Shown here piece by piece: positions 15,328 to 24,446 of a stretch of DNA of 64,000 bases. Made by a program: the position numbers and the translations under genes. Location: the NCBI GenBank assembly GCA_017412605.1, contig JAFPWY010000004.1:1-64000 (forward strand). The letters run 5' to 3'. The stretch's first letter is position 1, and each line of letters opens with the position of its first letter. This DNA is from Fibrobacter sp. GTDB lineage: Bacteria; Fibrobacterota; Fibrobacteria; Fibrobacterales; Fibrobacteraceae. The notes under the pieces are model-generated. The model ran no database searches and was not told the DNA's origin. It saw only the letters and a list, made by a program, of their open reading frames with translations.

Positions 15328-16806
15328 TTGAAAAGTTCCATTGCGCAAAATATTCGCCATTATGGTTTTAAGCGCCTGCTGCTTGCGGTTTCGGGCGGGT
15401 TAGATTCTATTTGCTTGGCGCATTATTTTATTGAGAACAAAGAGGCTTTGGGCATTGAATGGCTGGGCATTGCGCATGTGCATCACGGGCTGCGCGAAGG
15501 CACTGCCGACCGCGACGCCCAATTTGTCGAGGCGTTTGCGAAGTCGCACAATGTCCCATTTTTCTTGAAAAAGTTGGACGGCGAAGCGCTCAAGGCCGCC
15601 GAAGGCTCGCTCGAAGAAAATGCACGAGACGCAAGGTACAATGCACTAGTCGAAATAGCTCATAGCTGTGAGCAATCAGCAGTGAGCAATGAGGAAAAGG
15701 AGATCCCCGCCTCCGCGGGGATGACAGAAAAGAATGTCGAACCTCGAGCCTCGTGCCTCGTGTCTCGTACCTCCATCGTCACGGCACACCATGCTGGAGA
15801 CCAGGCAGAGACGATGTTCATGCGCCTCCACCGCGGCACAACGCTTGCGGGATTGCGGGGAATCCAACCACTGCGAGCGATGAGTGATGAGCTATCAGCG
15901 ATGAGCTGTGAGCAGTCAGCTATGAGCAATGAGGAAAAGGAGATCCCCGCCTCCGCGGGGATGACAGAAAAGAATGTCGCGCCTCGTGCCTCGAGCCCCG
16001 AACCTCGCGTCTCATACCTCTTCCGTCCCTTCCTTTCCGTCTCTCGCGCAGACCTCCTCGCCTACGCCCGCGAGCACAACCTCACCTGGTGCGAAGACGA
16101 AAGCAATTCCGACGTAAAATTCGCACGCAACAAGGTAAGGCACGAACTTCTTCCCCAGCTGGAGAATTTCTGCCCGGGAGCGACAGCTCAGCTCTGCCGC
16201 ATTGCAAGCCTTGCCGACCGAGCCTACAAGAAAGTCCTGGACGCTGCGGACAAGCTATACGCCCCCGCCATCGTCCCACCCGACGCCTGGCCATTCGAAC
16301 CGTCGTGTGCCAAATACGGCAAGGTCCTCGCACTCGATGCTAGCGCACTCGTCTCCATTCCGCCATACCCTGAACTTCTGAGGCTGTGGCTAGATTCCCG
16401 GGGATTCCGCTTCCCCATCGACACGTTTACCAAGCCCAATCCCATCTACACGGACAATTCCCAAGCGTCGCGCACGCTCTCGTTCCGCACGCGCTTTATC
16501 GAGAAATGCCGCCATATCGTCTGGATTTACGATTCCAGCACCATCTTAGCTCCGTCAAATTTGTATTTTTCCAACGAAAAACAAAGATTTTCCGGAATCT
16601 CCGGGCAATGGCGTCACCCACAACAGGGCGACATCCTTAGCCCGATGGATATGAAGATCTCCCCCCGCAAACTTGCCGAATGGTTGCAAGAAAAAGGCAT
16701 TCCCCGTTGGGAACGCGACTCGCTCCAGGTATTTGCGCAGGAAACAAGGGTTTTATTCGTATCCGGAATCCGAACAGAGAATTCGAAAAGAAAAGGATTG
16801 AAATGA
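15328..16806 (+). CDS. tilS: tRNA(Ile)-lysidine synthase with two repeat-derived inserts
   Basis: 492 residues; converts C34 of the AUA-reading tRNA-Ile to lysidine with ATP. The PP-loop is clear (LLAVSGGLDS), followed by HVHHGLRE and TAHHAGDQAETMFMRLHRG. Two inserts of about 39 and 47 codons (residues about 110-148 and 183-229) carry the same peptide, EEKEIPASAGMTEKNV, and derive from dispersed intergenic repeats; without them the protein is about 406 residues, normal for TilS. They sit before the TAHHAGDQ strand and after GLRGIQPL, that is, between core elements. The frame is kept and the C-terminal domain is intact, so the gene is presumably functional; tilS is normally essential. The start codon is TTG. 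ftsH overlaps its end by 4 bases. Confidence 0.93.
   Translation: MKSSIAQNIRHYGFKRLLLAVSGGLDSICLAHYFIENKEALGIEWLGIAHVHHGLREGTADRDAQFVEAFAKSHNVPFFLKKLDGEALKAAEGSLEENARDARYNALVEIAHSCEQSAVSNEEKEIPASAGMTEKNVEPRASCLVSRTSIVTAHHAGDQAETMFMRLHRGTTLAGLRGIQPLRAMSDELSAMSCEQSAMSNEEKEIPASAGMTEKNVAPRASSPEPRVSYLFRPFLSVSRADLLAYAREHNLTWCEDESNSDVKFARNKVRHELLPQLENFCPGATAQLCRIASLADRAYKKVLDAADKLYAPAIVPPDAWPFEPSCAKYGKVLALDASALVSIPPYPELLRLWLDSRGFRFPIDTFTKPNPIYTDNSQASRTLSFRTRFIEKCRHIVWIYDSSTILAPSNLYFSNEKQRFSGISGQWRHPQQGDILSPMDMKISPRKLAEWLQEKGIPRWERDSLQVFAQETRVLFVSGIRTENSKRKGLK
15656..15771 (+). repeat. Composite repeat insert 1 inside tilS
   Basis: Three parts in order: a CTGTGAGC/GTGAGCAATGAG string, a family A palindrome (GGAGATCCCCGCC TCC GCGGGGATGACA, 15699-15726), and a CCTCGAGCCTCGTGCCTCG string. 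The outer parts occur together, without the palindrome, at 22022-22075. Length keeps the reading frame. Confidence 0.85.
15873..16015 (+). repeat. Composite repeat insert 2 inside tilS
   Basis: Same three parts as insert 1; the palindromic core (15939-15966) lies exactly 240 bases after the first one, in the same reading frame. The left string is longer here (extra GCGATGAGTGATGAG units). Confidence 0.85.
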
Positions 16807-18923
16807 GCCAAATGCAGGGAAAGCCCACCTCCCCCTTCAAGAACAGGAACTTCATCGTCCTGATTATCATGATTTTGCTCCTCTTCGTCATGTTCCCGCT
16901 CGCGACGAACGACAACAACGAAGAAATGACGCGCACGGAATTCCTCGCCATGATGGGCGACTCCAACAAGGTCATCACCGAGCTCACGTTGCAAAGGACT
17001 CCCGACGGAGTTATTGTCGAGGGCACCCGCCTGATGAGCGACAAGGAAATCGCCGAGGCCAAGCAGCAACAGAGCGCCATCGCCCGCTTTACCAAAGCCG
17101 GTAGCGAGGTTTCGAACAAGAAGCACTTCAAGACGCACATGCTCGATGTCACGAACGAGATGGCTTCGGCATGGGAAACCTACAAGGGAGTCAAGGTCAA
17201 GGTCATCCACGAATCCACAACATGGATCGACACGCTGGTCGCATTCCTCCCGGTTCTCCTCCTCATTGCCTTCTTCTGGATCATGACAAGCAGGCAGATG
17301 GGCGGTGGCGGCAAGAACCCGTTCAGCTTTGGCAAGAGCCAGGTGAAGCAACTCAACGGCAGCAAGAAGAAAACCATGTTCAGCGATGTCGCCGGTTGCG
17401 ACGAAGCAAAGCAGGACTTGCAGGAACTCGTTGAATTTTTGAAGGATCCGAAAAAATACGACGAACTCGGCGGACGCATTCCGAAGGGTGCGCTGCTTGT
17501 CGGCCCTCCGGGTACCGGTAAGACGCTGCTTGCCCGTGCCGTCGCAGGCGAAGCCGGTGTGCCGTTCTTCAGCATGTCGGGTTCGGACTTTGTGGAAATG
17601 TTCGTTGGCGTGGGCGCAAGCCGCGTGCGCGACCTCTTCGAGACAGGCAAGAAGAACGCGCCCTGTATCTTATTCATCGACGAAATTGACGCCGTGGGTC
17701 GTCAGCGTGGCGCAGGCCTCGGTGGCGGGCACGACGAACGCGAACAGACGCTGAACCAGTTGCTCGTGGAAATGGACGGCTTTGCGGCAAACGAAGGCGT
17801 CATCCTGATTGCCGCCACCAACCGCCCCGACGTGCTCGACAAGGCATTGCTGCGCCCGGGGCGTTTCGACAGGCAAATCGTGGTCGGGCTGCCCGACCTG
17901 AAGGGCCGAGAAGAGATATTGAAGGTTCACCTGAAAAAGAGAAAGGTCCCGCTCGACAAGGACGTGGACATTTCGGCTATCGCGAAGGGAACGCCGGGAC
18001 TCGCCGGTGCCGACCTCGAGAACCTCGTGAACGAAGCGGCCCTCCTCGCCGCCCGGTTCAACAACAAGAAGGTCACGATGCTCGACTTCGAGGAAGCTCG
18101 TGACAAGCTCAGCATGGGTGCCGAACGCCGCACGCTCCTGATGACCGACGAGGAAAAGCGCCACACGGCCTACCACGAAGCAGGCCACGCCCTCATGACA
18201 CTTTTGTGCAAGCACAGCGACCCACTCCACAAGATTACGATTATCCCGCGCGGCCGCGCCCTCGGCGTGACCATGAGCCTGCCCGAACGCGACCAGGTGA
18301 GCTACAGCCGCGAATACGCCGAAGAGCGCATCATGATCATGATGTCGGGCCGTCTCGCCGAGCTCATCTTCTTCAACCACCAGAGCACGGGAGCTTCCAA
18401 CGACATCCAGCGCGCCACAGAACTTGCCCGCAAGATGGTCACCGAATGGGGTTTCGACGACAACATCGGCCCGGTATGCTACAGCCGTAACGACGGCGAA
18501 ATCTTCCTCGGTCGCGAAATCTCTAAGCCCAAGGAAATGTCGGAGAAGATGGCCGAGATGATCGACGACGCCATCAACAGCCTCATCAAGCGCATGGACC
18601 AGGCAGCCCGCAAGCTCCTCGAAGAGAACAAGGACAAGCTCATCGACCTCGCCGAAGCGCTGTTCGAATTCGAAGTGCTTGACCGCGAAGAAATCGACAA
18701 GGTCATGGCGGGCGAAAAGCTTACCGGCACCAAGAAGAGCCGCCAGTACCAGGCCATGGAGGAACTCGCCGAGAAGAAAAAGCGCGAGGAAACTCCCCCG
18801 CCCGACCCGGGAAAGCAACCGCCCGTGGCACCCGTAGCCGACGCGCCCGTCAGCGAAGTGCAGCCCAAGCCCGCGACCGGAAACGAGACGGCCACCAATT
18901 CGATCAACAATACCGAGCACTAA
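16803..18923 (+). CDS. ftsH: ATP-dependent zinc metalloprotease FtsH
   Basis: 706 residues; a membrane-bound AAA+ protease that degrades membrane and regulatory proteins. Transmembrane segment near residues 18-36 ([18 protein letters not shown]), periplasmic part, second segment ([16 protein letters not shown]). The AAA domain has GPPGTGKT and FIDEIDAVG; the protease zinc site is HEAGH. A Pro-rich C-terminal tail follows. The ATG at 16803 overlaps the tilS stop (ATGA), so I reject the longer frame starting at 16680. The tilS-ftsH-folP order is common in bacteria. Confidence 0.97.
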   Translation: MSQMQGKPTSPFKNRNFIVLIIMILLLFVMFPLATNDNNEEMTRTEFLAMMGDSNKVITELTLQRTPDGVIVEGTRLMSDKEIAEAKQQQSAIARFTKAGSEVSNKKHFKTHMLDVTNEMASAWETYKGVKVKVIHESTTWIDTLVAFLPVLLLIAFFWIMTSRQMGGGGKNPFSFGKSQVKQLNGSKKKTMFSDVAGCDEAKQDLQELVEFLKDPKKYDELGGRIPKGALLVGPPGTGKTLLARAVAGEAGVPFFSMSGSDFVEMFVGVGASRVRDLFETGKKNAPCILFIDEIDAVGRQRGAGLGGGHDEREQTLNQLLVEMDGFAANEGVILIAATNRPDVLDKALLRPGRFDRQIVVGLPDLKGREEILKVHLKKRKVPLDKDVDISAIAKGTPGLAGADLENLVNEAALLAARFNNKKVTMLDFEEARDKLSMGAERRTLLMTDEEKRHTAYHEAGHALMTLLCKHSDPLHKITIIPRGRALGVTMSLPERDQVSYSREYAEERIMIMMSGRLAELIFFNHQSTGASNDIQRATELARKMVTEWGFDDNIGPVCYSRNDGEIFLGREISKPKEMSEKMAEMIDDAINSLIKRMDQAARKLLEENKDKLIDLAEALFEFEVLDREEIDKVMAGEKLTGTKKSRQYQAMEELAEKKKREETPPPDPGKQPPVAPVADAPVSEVQPKPATGNETATNSINNTEH

Positions 18924-18939
18924 CAAGTTTTTCGTTCCC

Positions 18940-19854
18940 ATGCTTTTTCCTGTCCTTGACAAATCACGCGCCATCGCCTGGCAGATCGGAAACGAAGTGC
19001 TCCCCTGCCGCCCGTCCCCGCTCATCATGGGGATTGTCAACGTCACGCCCGACAGCTTTTTTGACGGAGGCAAGCACAACACGCCGGAACAGGCATACGA
19101 GCATGCCGTGGGATTGTTGCAGCACGGGGCCGACATCCTCGATATCGGCGGCGAGAGCAGCCGCCCGGGAAGCGAGCCCGTCAGCGAACAGGAAGAACTG
19201 GACCGCGTATGCCCCGTCGTCGAGGCGCTCGCACAGCTTTCGAACATCTCCGAAGACCTGGACAATCCGGGAAACCGCAAGTTCTACATTTCCGTTGACA
19301 CGGTGAAAGCCAAGGTTGCAAGGGAATGCATGCGGCTTGGCGCGCATATCATCAACGACATCAGCGCCTGCACGATGGACCCCGACATGCCCGCCGCCGT
19401 CGCCGACACGGGAGCCTCCGTCGTTCTGAACCACATGCGCGGAAGCTTCGGCAAGATGCAGCAAGACTTCAAACCCTACAATAACGTGGTGCAGGAAGTC
19501 CGCGAAGAACTGCTCGTCCAGGCCGAGAAACTGATGGCGCTGGGCGTGAAAAAGGAAAAAATCTGCCTCGATCCGGGCATCGGATTCGGAAAAACGGTTC
19601 AGGACAACATTGACCTGATGAAATCCGTGGAAAAATTTCTCAATGACGGCTATCCCGTACTGGTCGGCACATCTCGAAAATCTTATATTGGTAAAATGAG
19701 TGGCCTCGAAAAGAGCGACCGTCTGATCCCGACCGTCACGGCGGGAATCGTCGCCGCCCTGGGCGGAGCGAGCATCATACGTGTGCACGACGTGCTCGAG
19801 GCCAAGGAGTCCATGCTCTACCTGGAGGCGCTGCAAAGCGATGGTTCTATTTAA
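18940..19854 (+). CDS. folP: Dihydropteroate synthase
   Basis: 304 residues; joins 6-hydroxymethyl-dihydropterin pyrophosphate with p-aminobenzoate in folate synthesis, the sulfonamide target. Pterin-site motifs are present: MGIVNVTPDSFFDGG, DIGGESSRPGS, INDISAC, LDPGIGFGK and VGTSRKSYIG. It follows ftsH by 16 bases and overlaps the start of cdaA by 14 bases, the frequent folP-cdaA pairing. Confidence 0.95.
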   Translation: MLFPVLDKSRAIAWQIGNEVLPCRPSPLIMGIVNVTPDSFFDGGKHNTPEQAYEHAVGLLQHGADILDIGGESSRPGSEPVSEQEELDRVCPVVEALAQLSNISEDLDNPGNRKFYISVDTVKAKVARECMRLGAHIINDISACTMDPDMPAAVADTGASVVLNHMRGSFGKMQQDFKPYNNVVQEVREELLVQAEKLMALGVKKEKICLDPGIGFGKTVQDNIDLMKSVEKFLNDGYPVLVGTSRKSYIGKMSGLEKSDRLIPTVTAGIVAALGGASIIRVHDVLEAKESMLYLEALQSDGSI

Positions 19855-20662
19855 GCTGTTCGACATCATCGACGTTCGCATGGCGGATATCCTGGATATC
19901 CTCCTCATTACCATCATTTTGTATTACGTATTCCTCCTGTTCCGCGGGACTCGCGCCGTACAGATGATTTTCGGCGGCCTCCTGCTCATCCTCGCCTGGC
20001 TTTTGGCCCAGTGGTGGGAGCTCAACACCTTGGTATGGTTGCTGAGTAACCTCGCGACCATGGGTATCGTCGCTGTCGTCATCCTGTTCCAGCCCGAAAT
20101 CCGAAGCGCCCTCACGCGAATCGGCCAGTCCGTGAGCCAAGCGAACCTCCGCAGCATCTTTTTCCACAGCAGTGGCCTTGACGGCGTGACCGAAGCCATC
20201 TGCAGCGCCGTCCAGGATTTGGCCAAGAACAAGTTCGGTGCCCTGATCGTCCTTGAAAAGCGAGTCGGCCTCCGCAACTACGAAGAGACCGGCGAAATCC
20301 TCAACGCCAAAATCAGTTCCAGACTGTTGCGCTCGCTATTCTTCCCCAATTCCGCCTTGCACGACGGTGCCGTCATCTTGAACAGCGAATGCATCGTCGC
20401 AGCCGGATGTATCCTCCCTATGCCCACAGGCAACGCCGAGGGCGATGCCGGTTACGGTATGCGTCACCGCGCAGCGAAGGCTCTTGCCGCAGAATGCGAC
20501 GCCATTGTCATCGTCGTATCCGAAGAAACCGGTGGCATCTCCATCGCCTACCGCAACACTCTGCGCCGCAAGCTTTCCATCAAGGAAGTGGAAGCCGAAA
20601 TCAAGCGTCACTGGAAAGACTTGTTCGACGCCAACAAGATTTCCAACCTCGAAGACAACTAA
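19841..20662 (+). CDS. cdaA: Diadenylate cyclase CdaA
   Basis: 273 residues; makes cyclic di-AMP from two ATP. Three N-terminal hydrophobic stretches (ILLITIILYYVFLLF, MIFGGLLLILAWLLA, ATMGIVAVVILF) anchor it. The DAC domain follows with FFPNSALHDGAVIL (DGA motif) and GMRHRAAKAL (RHR motif), both needed for catalysis. The start at 19841 lies within folP, in another frame. No CdaR-type gene follows; the next gene is an anchored sulfatase-modifying-factor-like protein. Confidence 0.95.
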   Translation: MVLFKLFDIIDVRMADILDILLITIILYYVFLLFRGTRAVQMIFGGLLLILAWLLAQWWELNTLVWLLSNLATMGIVAVVILFQPEIRSALTRIGQSVSQANLRSIFFHSSGLDGVTEAICSAVQDLAKNKFGALIVLEKRVGLRNYEETGEILNAKISSRLLRSLFFPNSALHDGAVILNSECIVAAGCILPMPTGNAEGDAGYGMRHRAAKALAAECDAIVIVVSEETGGISIAYRNTLRRKLSIKEVEAEIKRHWKDLFDANKISNLEDN

Positions 20663-20685
20663 ACTTTTAACATGGAACCCGTATT

Positions 20686-21942
20686 GTGAAGAACGAAGAG
20701 CATTCCGACATTAACGAACAGCAGAAAAAAAGCCGCAAGAAGAAGAACCTTGTCATTCTCGCATTGATGTTCCTTTTGCTGCTCTGCCTTTTTATTGTGC
20801 AATGCCACTTGGAAAAGATGAAGCAGGACGCACTGCGTAGGCAGCAGGAAACCGAGGAAGAAGCACGCCAGAAGTTCATTCTGGACAGCCTCCGCGCTCT
20901 AGAAATGTATAACGACAGCGTGCTCAACGCCAAGCGCATCGCCGACAGCATCGCCCAGGCCGAAGCCGCCCGTATCGCGGACAGCATCCGCATCGCCGAC
21001 TCCCTCGCCGCGCTCAAGGGAAATTCCAACTGGGACAGCCTGCGCCATGTGCGCGACAGCCTCAAGCATATCCAGGACTCTCTCGCCGCTCTTGAAAAGG
21101 CCCGCGCCGATAGCCTCGCCCGTATAGCCGACTCGCTTGCCGCCCTCGAAAAAGCCCGTCAGGACTCCCTCGAGAAAAAGCGCATCCAGGACAGCATCCG
21201 CGCCGCCGACCAGATTCCACCGAACGCAGAAATCGTACCGCCCGCCGGTAGGTACTACGACCCCATCAAGCTGAAGGTCAAGTGCGACGAAATCAAGTGC
21301 AAGACATACCTCTCCGTCGGTGACACGCTGCACCCCGTCGATGCAAGCAAGGCCGTGGACTACAACAAGACCGGCAGCGTATTCTTCCAGGCCGAGGACT
21401 CCGTCGGCAACCGCACCAAGTGGGAAGAAGCCAAGTACGACATGGCCTCGGACAACATCTGCGGCAAGAACGCCTACCCCGTGCCCGTCGGCGGCAAGAC
21501 CGTCTGCGTAGACGCCTACGAATACCCGAACGTCGCTGACGAGAACCCGAAGGACATGGTCAGCCGCGAAGAGGCCGCCGCCCTGTGCGAAAAGGAAGGC
21601 AAGCACCTCTGCTCGCTGGACGAATGGCAGGCCGCCTGCCGCGGCAAGGACAAAACGCGCTATTCCTACGGCGATACCTACAAGCCGAGCAAGTGCAACA
21701 CCAACACGAACGCAGCCAAGCGCAGCGGTCGCAAGGATCAGTGCCGCAGCTGGTGGGGCATGTACGACATGAACGGCAACCTCTGGGAATGGACCTCCAC
21801 CACGCACAAGCAGCACCCGGACAAGTACCTGGTGGCCGGTGGTGCATGGAACACGAACAATGGAAGTCACTGCGGCGAAAGCAAGTTCAGCTTCTACCCG
21901 CAGAACCAGTACCCGAGTGTCGGGTTCCGCTGCTGTAAATAA
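20686..21942 (+). CDS. Membrane-anchored protein with SUMF1/FGE-sulfatase-like domain
   Basis: 418 residues from a GTG start. A basic N-terminus and one transmembrane segment (LVILALMFLLLLCLFIV) are followed by about 140 residues of helical repeats rich in Asp-Ser (IADSIA, IADSIR, ADSLAAL, QDSL). Then comes a short beta domain (PPNAEIVPPAGRYYDPIKL) and a C-terminal formylglycine-generating-enzyme-like domain with CVDAYEYPN, MVSREEAAALCEKEGKHLCSL, MNGNLWEWT and a VGFRCC end. The FGE fold occurs in many non-enzymatic proteins; enzymatic function is not shown. It follows cdaA by 23 bases and may be in its operon. Confidence 0.8.
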   Translation: MKNEEHSDINEQQKKSRKKKNLVILALMFLLLLCLFIVQCHLEKMKQDALRRQQETEEEARQKFILDSLRALEMYNDSVLNAKRIADSIAQAEAARIADSIRIADSLAALKGNSNWDSLRHVRDSLKHIQDSLAALEKARADSLARIADSLAALEKARQDSLEKKRIQDSIRAADQIPPNAEIVPPAGRYYDPIKLKVKCDEIKCKTYLSVGDTLHPVDASKAVDYNKTGSVFFQAEDSVGNRTKWEEAKYDMASDNICGKNAYPVPVGGKTVCVDAYEYPNVADENPKDMVSREEAAALCEKEGKHLCSLDEWQAACRGKDKTRYSYGDTYKPSKCNTNTNAAKRSGRKDQCRSWWGMYDMNGNLWEWTSTTHKQHPDKYLVAGGAWNTNNGSHCGESKFSFYPQNQYPSVGFRCCK

Positions 21943-21943
21943 G

Positions 21944-22075
21944 AGATTAGGATCTAGAGATTAGGATCTAGAGGCTAGAATCTAGGGGCTGTGAGGTAAG
22001 AGGTCGCAGCCTTCGGCTGCTTTGAGGTATGAGGCACGAGGAACTCATTGCTCACCGCTCATAGCTCACGGCTCT
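21944..22075. repeat. CTAG-rich repeat and GCTCATAGCTC/CACGAGG composite repeat
   Basis: 21944-21987 holds ATTAGGATCTAGAG units. After a small GCAGCCTTCGGCTGC palindrome, 22022-22075 holds GAGGTATGAGGCACGAGG followed by ACTCATTGCTCACCGCTCATAGCTCACGGCTC-like units. Its reverse complement has the same two outer parts, in the same order, as the inserts in tilS but lacks the GATCCCCG palindrome between them. Confidence 0.7.
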
Positions 22076-22590
22076 AACAGTTCCACATGCAGGTGCTCCG
22101 TGGGGCCTTTTTCCCAGATGACGCGGGCACGGCCTTCGAGTTTTTTTGTCGCCTGCTCGACGATGCTCTTTTTTTCCTCTTGCATCAGGAACTTTATCCT
22201 AAAGTCGATGGCCTTGTTCTCGTAATGCTTCGACTTCCGCGCATGGTAAGGCCAGTCGTTCCCGCTGGTGATGACCGGGACATAGTCGAACCCCATCACC
22301 GAATGATATACATTGACAATTTCGAGACCGATCGTATCCAAGGCCGGTTCCAGACTTTCAAGATAGACCCCCACCTTCTGACGGGTTCGTTTCAACAGCA
22401 GTTGATGTACCCCGCTCGAATCTAAGGGTTTGTGTTGCCTTTTGAGCTGACGCAAATATTCCTCGGCGTCGAAGACAAATTCCTCCGGTTCGTAGTGCGG
22501 AATCGGCCGACGATTCGTTTGTATAAGAAAATATACAGCGAGAACTGCAAAAAAAGCAAGAATCGGGGCCAACAGGTATAAATATTTCAT
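22066..22590 (-). CDS. Membrane-anchored DD-peptidase-like (M15 fold) protein
   Basis: 174 residues. One N-terminal hydrophobic segment (YLLAPILAFFAVLAVYFLI) acts as anchor. The second half has VITSGND, SKHYENKAIDFRI (His and Asp spaced as in zinc peptidases of the M15/hedgehog fold) and HLHVELLEP (a further His-x-Glu). These residues match the metal-binding set of D-Ala-D-Ala carboxypeptidase-like proteins, so a cell-wall role is likely. Its 3' end runs into the composite repeat at 22022-22075, so the last residues may be repeat-derived. Confidence 0.7.
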   Translation of the reverse strand: MKYLYLLAPILAFFAVLAVYFLIQTNRRPIPHYEPEEFVFDAEEYLRQLKRQHKPLDSSGVHQLLLKRTRQKVGVYLESLEPALDTIGLEIVNVYHSVMGFDYVPVITSGNDWPYHARKSKHYENKAIDFRIKFLMQEEKKSIVEQATKKLEGRARVIWEKGPTEHLHVELLEP

Positions 22591-22621
22591 TTTCGATTTG
22601 AAAAATAACTATTTTATGGGC

Positions 22622-22981
22622 ATGAAACAGAAACTCATTATTCTCGCACTTCTTCTTTTGTCCGTCATGTTCTTCGCCTGCAGCAAGGAAACCCCGAATT
22701 TCATCGGTTACTGGCAGGGTGAAGCCAACATGGTATTCGAAGTCCTCACCGAAAACGGCATGGACTACACCATCCGCAACATCAACGGTGACTTGCACGC
22801 CAACGTCATCGATGATACCCTCCGCGGCAAGAACTCGCTGGATATGGAATACAAGATGGCCGTCAAAGGCGACTCCGCCTACTACACCTTCAGCGGCATC
22901 GTCACCGGCTACGCCCGCATCTCCAAGCAGAAGTACGACGAAATTCTCGCTGGCCAGCAGGGCGCTGCAGCCAACGAATAA
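22622..22981 (+). CDS. Small lipoprotein, function unknown
   Basis: 119 residues from the ATG at 22622 (an in-frame start 8 codons upstream, at 22598, is possible). Signal peptide with lipobox-like MFFAC (Cys20). The mature part reads as a beta-rich domain: GYWQGEANMVFEVL, DYTIRNINGDLHANV, MAVKGDSAYYTFSG. No family recognised. It reads divergently from the M15-like gene and ends at a bidirectional terminator. Confidence 0.7.
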   Translation: MKQKLIILALLLLSVMFFACSKETPNFIGYWQGEANMVFEVLTENGMDYTIRNINGDLHANVIDDTLRGKNSLDMEYKMAVKGDSAYYTFSGIVTGYARISKQKYDEILAGQQGAAANE

Positions 22982-22995
22982 TCAAGTACGTTTTT

Positions 22996-23027
22996 AAAAA
23001 GGCTCCGGACCAACCCCCGGGCCTTTT
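22996..23027. terminator. Bidirectional terminator
   Basis: A GGCTCCGG / CCCGGGCC stem (23001-23008 with 23015-23022) has an A-run on the left and a T-run on the right. It serves the convergent genes ending at 22981 and 23045. Confidence 0.65.
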
Positions 23028-23044
23028 TTGGTATCTAGAGATTA

Positions 23045-23818
23045 TTAGGGATTTTCGTTCAGGATTTCCAGAACGAGCTTTTCCACCATCGCTTCGCTCG
23101 GGACTCCGCTCCAGACGCGCTTGATATAGCCGTCGCCGTCCAGCAACATCAGAGTGGGCACCGCACTAATCCCGTACCTCCGCCACAGGCTTTGGTCGGC
23201 ATCACGATAAAGCGGATAAGGGGACGCATGCTGCGTATTGTAGAACTGGTTCAGCACGCTCACCGATTCATTGGCAACACCGATAACTTCAAGCCCCTTC
23301 GAAGCATATTTGTTGTACACACTGGCTAGCACCGGAAGCGTCTTGCGGCACGGACCACACCACGTAGCCCAGAAGTCCAACAATGTGGCCTTGGGTTTGG
23401 CCTGTCTTTTTTCCCCGTTCTGGTAGAAGTTCTTTCCGAACTCGGCAATCTTGCTGCCGATAGCCGAGCCCGTCAGGCTGCTGATGTCATCGGGCCTTTC
23501 GGTCAGTTTTGCATCCTTGGTCAGGCGTTTTCCCTCGTGGATGTACTCGACGGACATCTTCTGTCCGGCCTTGCCCTTGGAAACCAGTTCCTGCAATTGA
23601 GCGACTGATTCCAGTTTTTTCCCGTTCAGGCCAATAATCGTATCCCCGGCGACAATGCCAACAGAGAAGCACCCTGAATTCGGATGCACACCCTTCACCG
23701 CTAGAGCCAGATGGTTTTCGTACTGAGCCTTCTTAAAAGTAACGCCGAGCCACGGCGCCGCAAGGCCAGCCCCCGCAAGGGCTAGCGTCACAGCAGAAAT
23801 CTTAAACAAACTATTCAT
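23045..23818 (-). CDS. Periplasmic PDZ-thioredoxin (TlpA-like) protein
   Basis: 257 residues. Signal peptide (VTLALAGAGLAA). Residues about 25-105 form a PDZ-like domain (GVHPNSGCFSVGIVAGDTIIGLNGKKL). Residues about 115-257 form a TlpA/ResA-type thioredoxin with the active site FWATWCGPCRK and the cis-proline loop ISAVPTLMLL. Such proteins reduce or isomerise disulfides of secreted proteins; the PDZ part may select the partner. It is the last gene of a pyrD-barrel-tlpA run on the minus strand, with 10 bases to the gene before it. Confidence 0.88.
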   Translation of the reverse strand: MNSLFKISAVTLALAGAGLAAPWLGVTFKKAQYENHLALAVKGVHPNSGCFSVGIVAGDTIIGLNGKKLESVAQLQELVSKGKAGQKMSVEYIHEGKRLTKDAKLTERPDDISSLTGSAIGSKIAEFGKNFYQNGEKRQAKPKATLLDFWATWCGPCRKTLPVLASVYNKYASKGLEVIGVANESVSVLNQFYNTQHASPYPLYRDADQSLWRRYGISAVPTLMLLDGDGYIKRVWSGVPSEAMVEKLVLEILNENP

Positions 23819-23828
23819 TCAGCAAAAC

Positions 23829-24446
23829 CTAGAAGAAAAAGATGGAAAAATCAAAATACAAGACAAAGTTCGCCTTCCTCGTCGTCAGTTTCGCATCGGC
23901 CTCCGGTATGGATTCGCCAAAGATGCAGGACAACCGAACTGCGAGGCGGCAGAGAAAATTCGCCCTATCGAAAAAGATCATGTCGCGCCCGTAACCCACG
24001 GACGCCCGAGGCGGATAATAATACTCATACTCGCGTTCTATCTCAAAGCCTTCTTCCTCATCAAAACGGTAATAGTCCCTAAAGCTTTCGAAAGCCACCA
24101 TCGAAGCACCGAGCAAGAAAAAGTCCTCGTGGTGTAGCGTTTTCAAATCACCCGAAAAGAAGAATCTCCAATTCAAGCCGACCTCATAAAGCGGCTGCGT
24201 AAGGATGGACGCGGCAAAAATATCTACAGAATGCTTCTTATGCAATCGGTATTCCGCAGAAAGCGCACCACCAAAACCAAACGAGTTCAAGTAAAAGGCA
24301 GGAGAAAAAGTCGCACCGAATCGCAGCGCCGGAATATCCGGAATGGACGCAATTGCCTTATCTTCAGGATTGTCCAGAAAAAAAGACGCAAAGCTGGAAC
24401 AGGCCAGCAGCATCAAAACGGCTACTATTTTCTGGACATTCTTCAT
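23829..24446 (-). CDS. Probable outer-membrane beta-barrel protein
   Basis: 205 residues with a signal peptide (VAVLMLLACSSFASF). Alternating hydrophobic/polar strands (LRFGATFSPAFYLNSFGFGG, VDIFAASILTQPLYEVGLNW) and a final aromatic run (VLYFDFSIFFF) suit a small outer-membrane barrel. No specific family recognised. Its ATG overlaps the pyrD stop by 4 bases, so they are probably co-translated. Confidence 0.65.
   Translation of the reverse strand: MKNVQKIVAVLMLLACSSFASFFLDNPEDKAIASIPDIPALRFGATFSPAFYLNSFGFGGALSAEYRLHKKHSVDIFAASILTQPLYEVGLNWRFFFSGDLKTLHHEDFFLLGASMVAFESFRDYYRFDEEEGFEIEREYEYYYPPRASVGYGRDMIFFDRANFLCRLAVRLSCIFGESIPEADAKLTTRKANFVLYFDFSIFFF

Noticed and set aside
15328-16806. tilS as a pseudogene because of repeats inside it
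   Set aside because: Both inserts keep the frame, the PP-loop and downstream motifs are intact, and the gene is coupled to ftsH.
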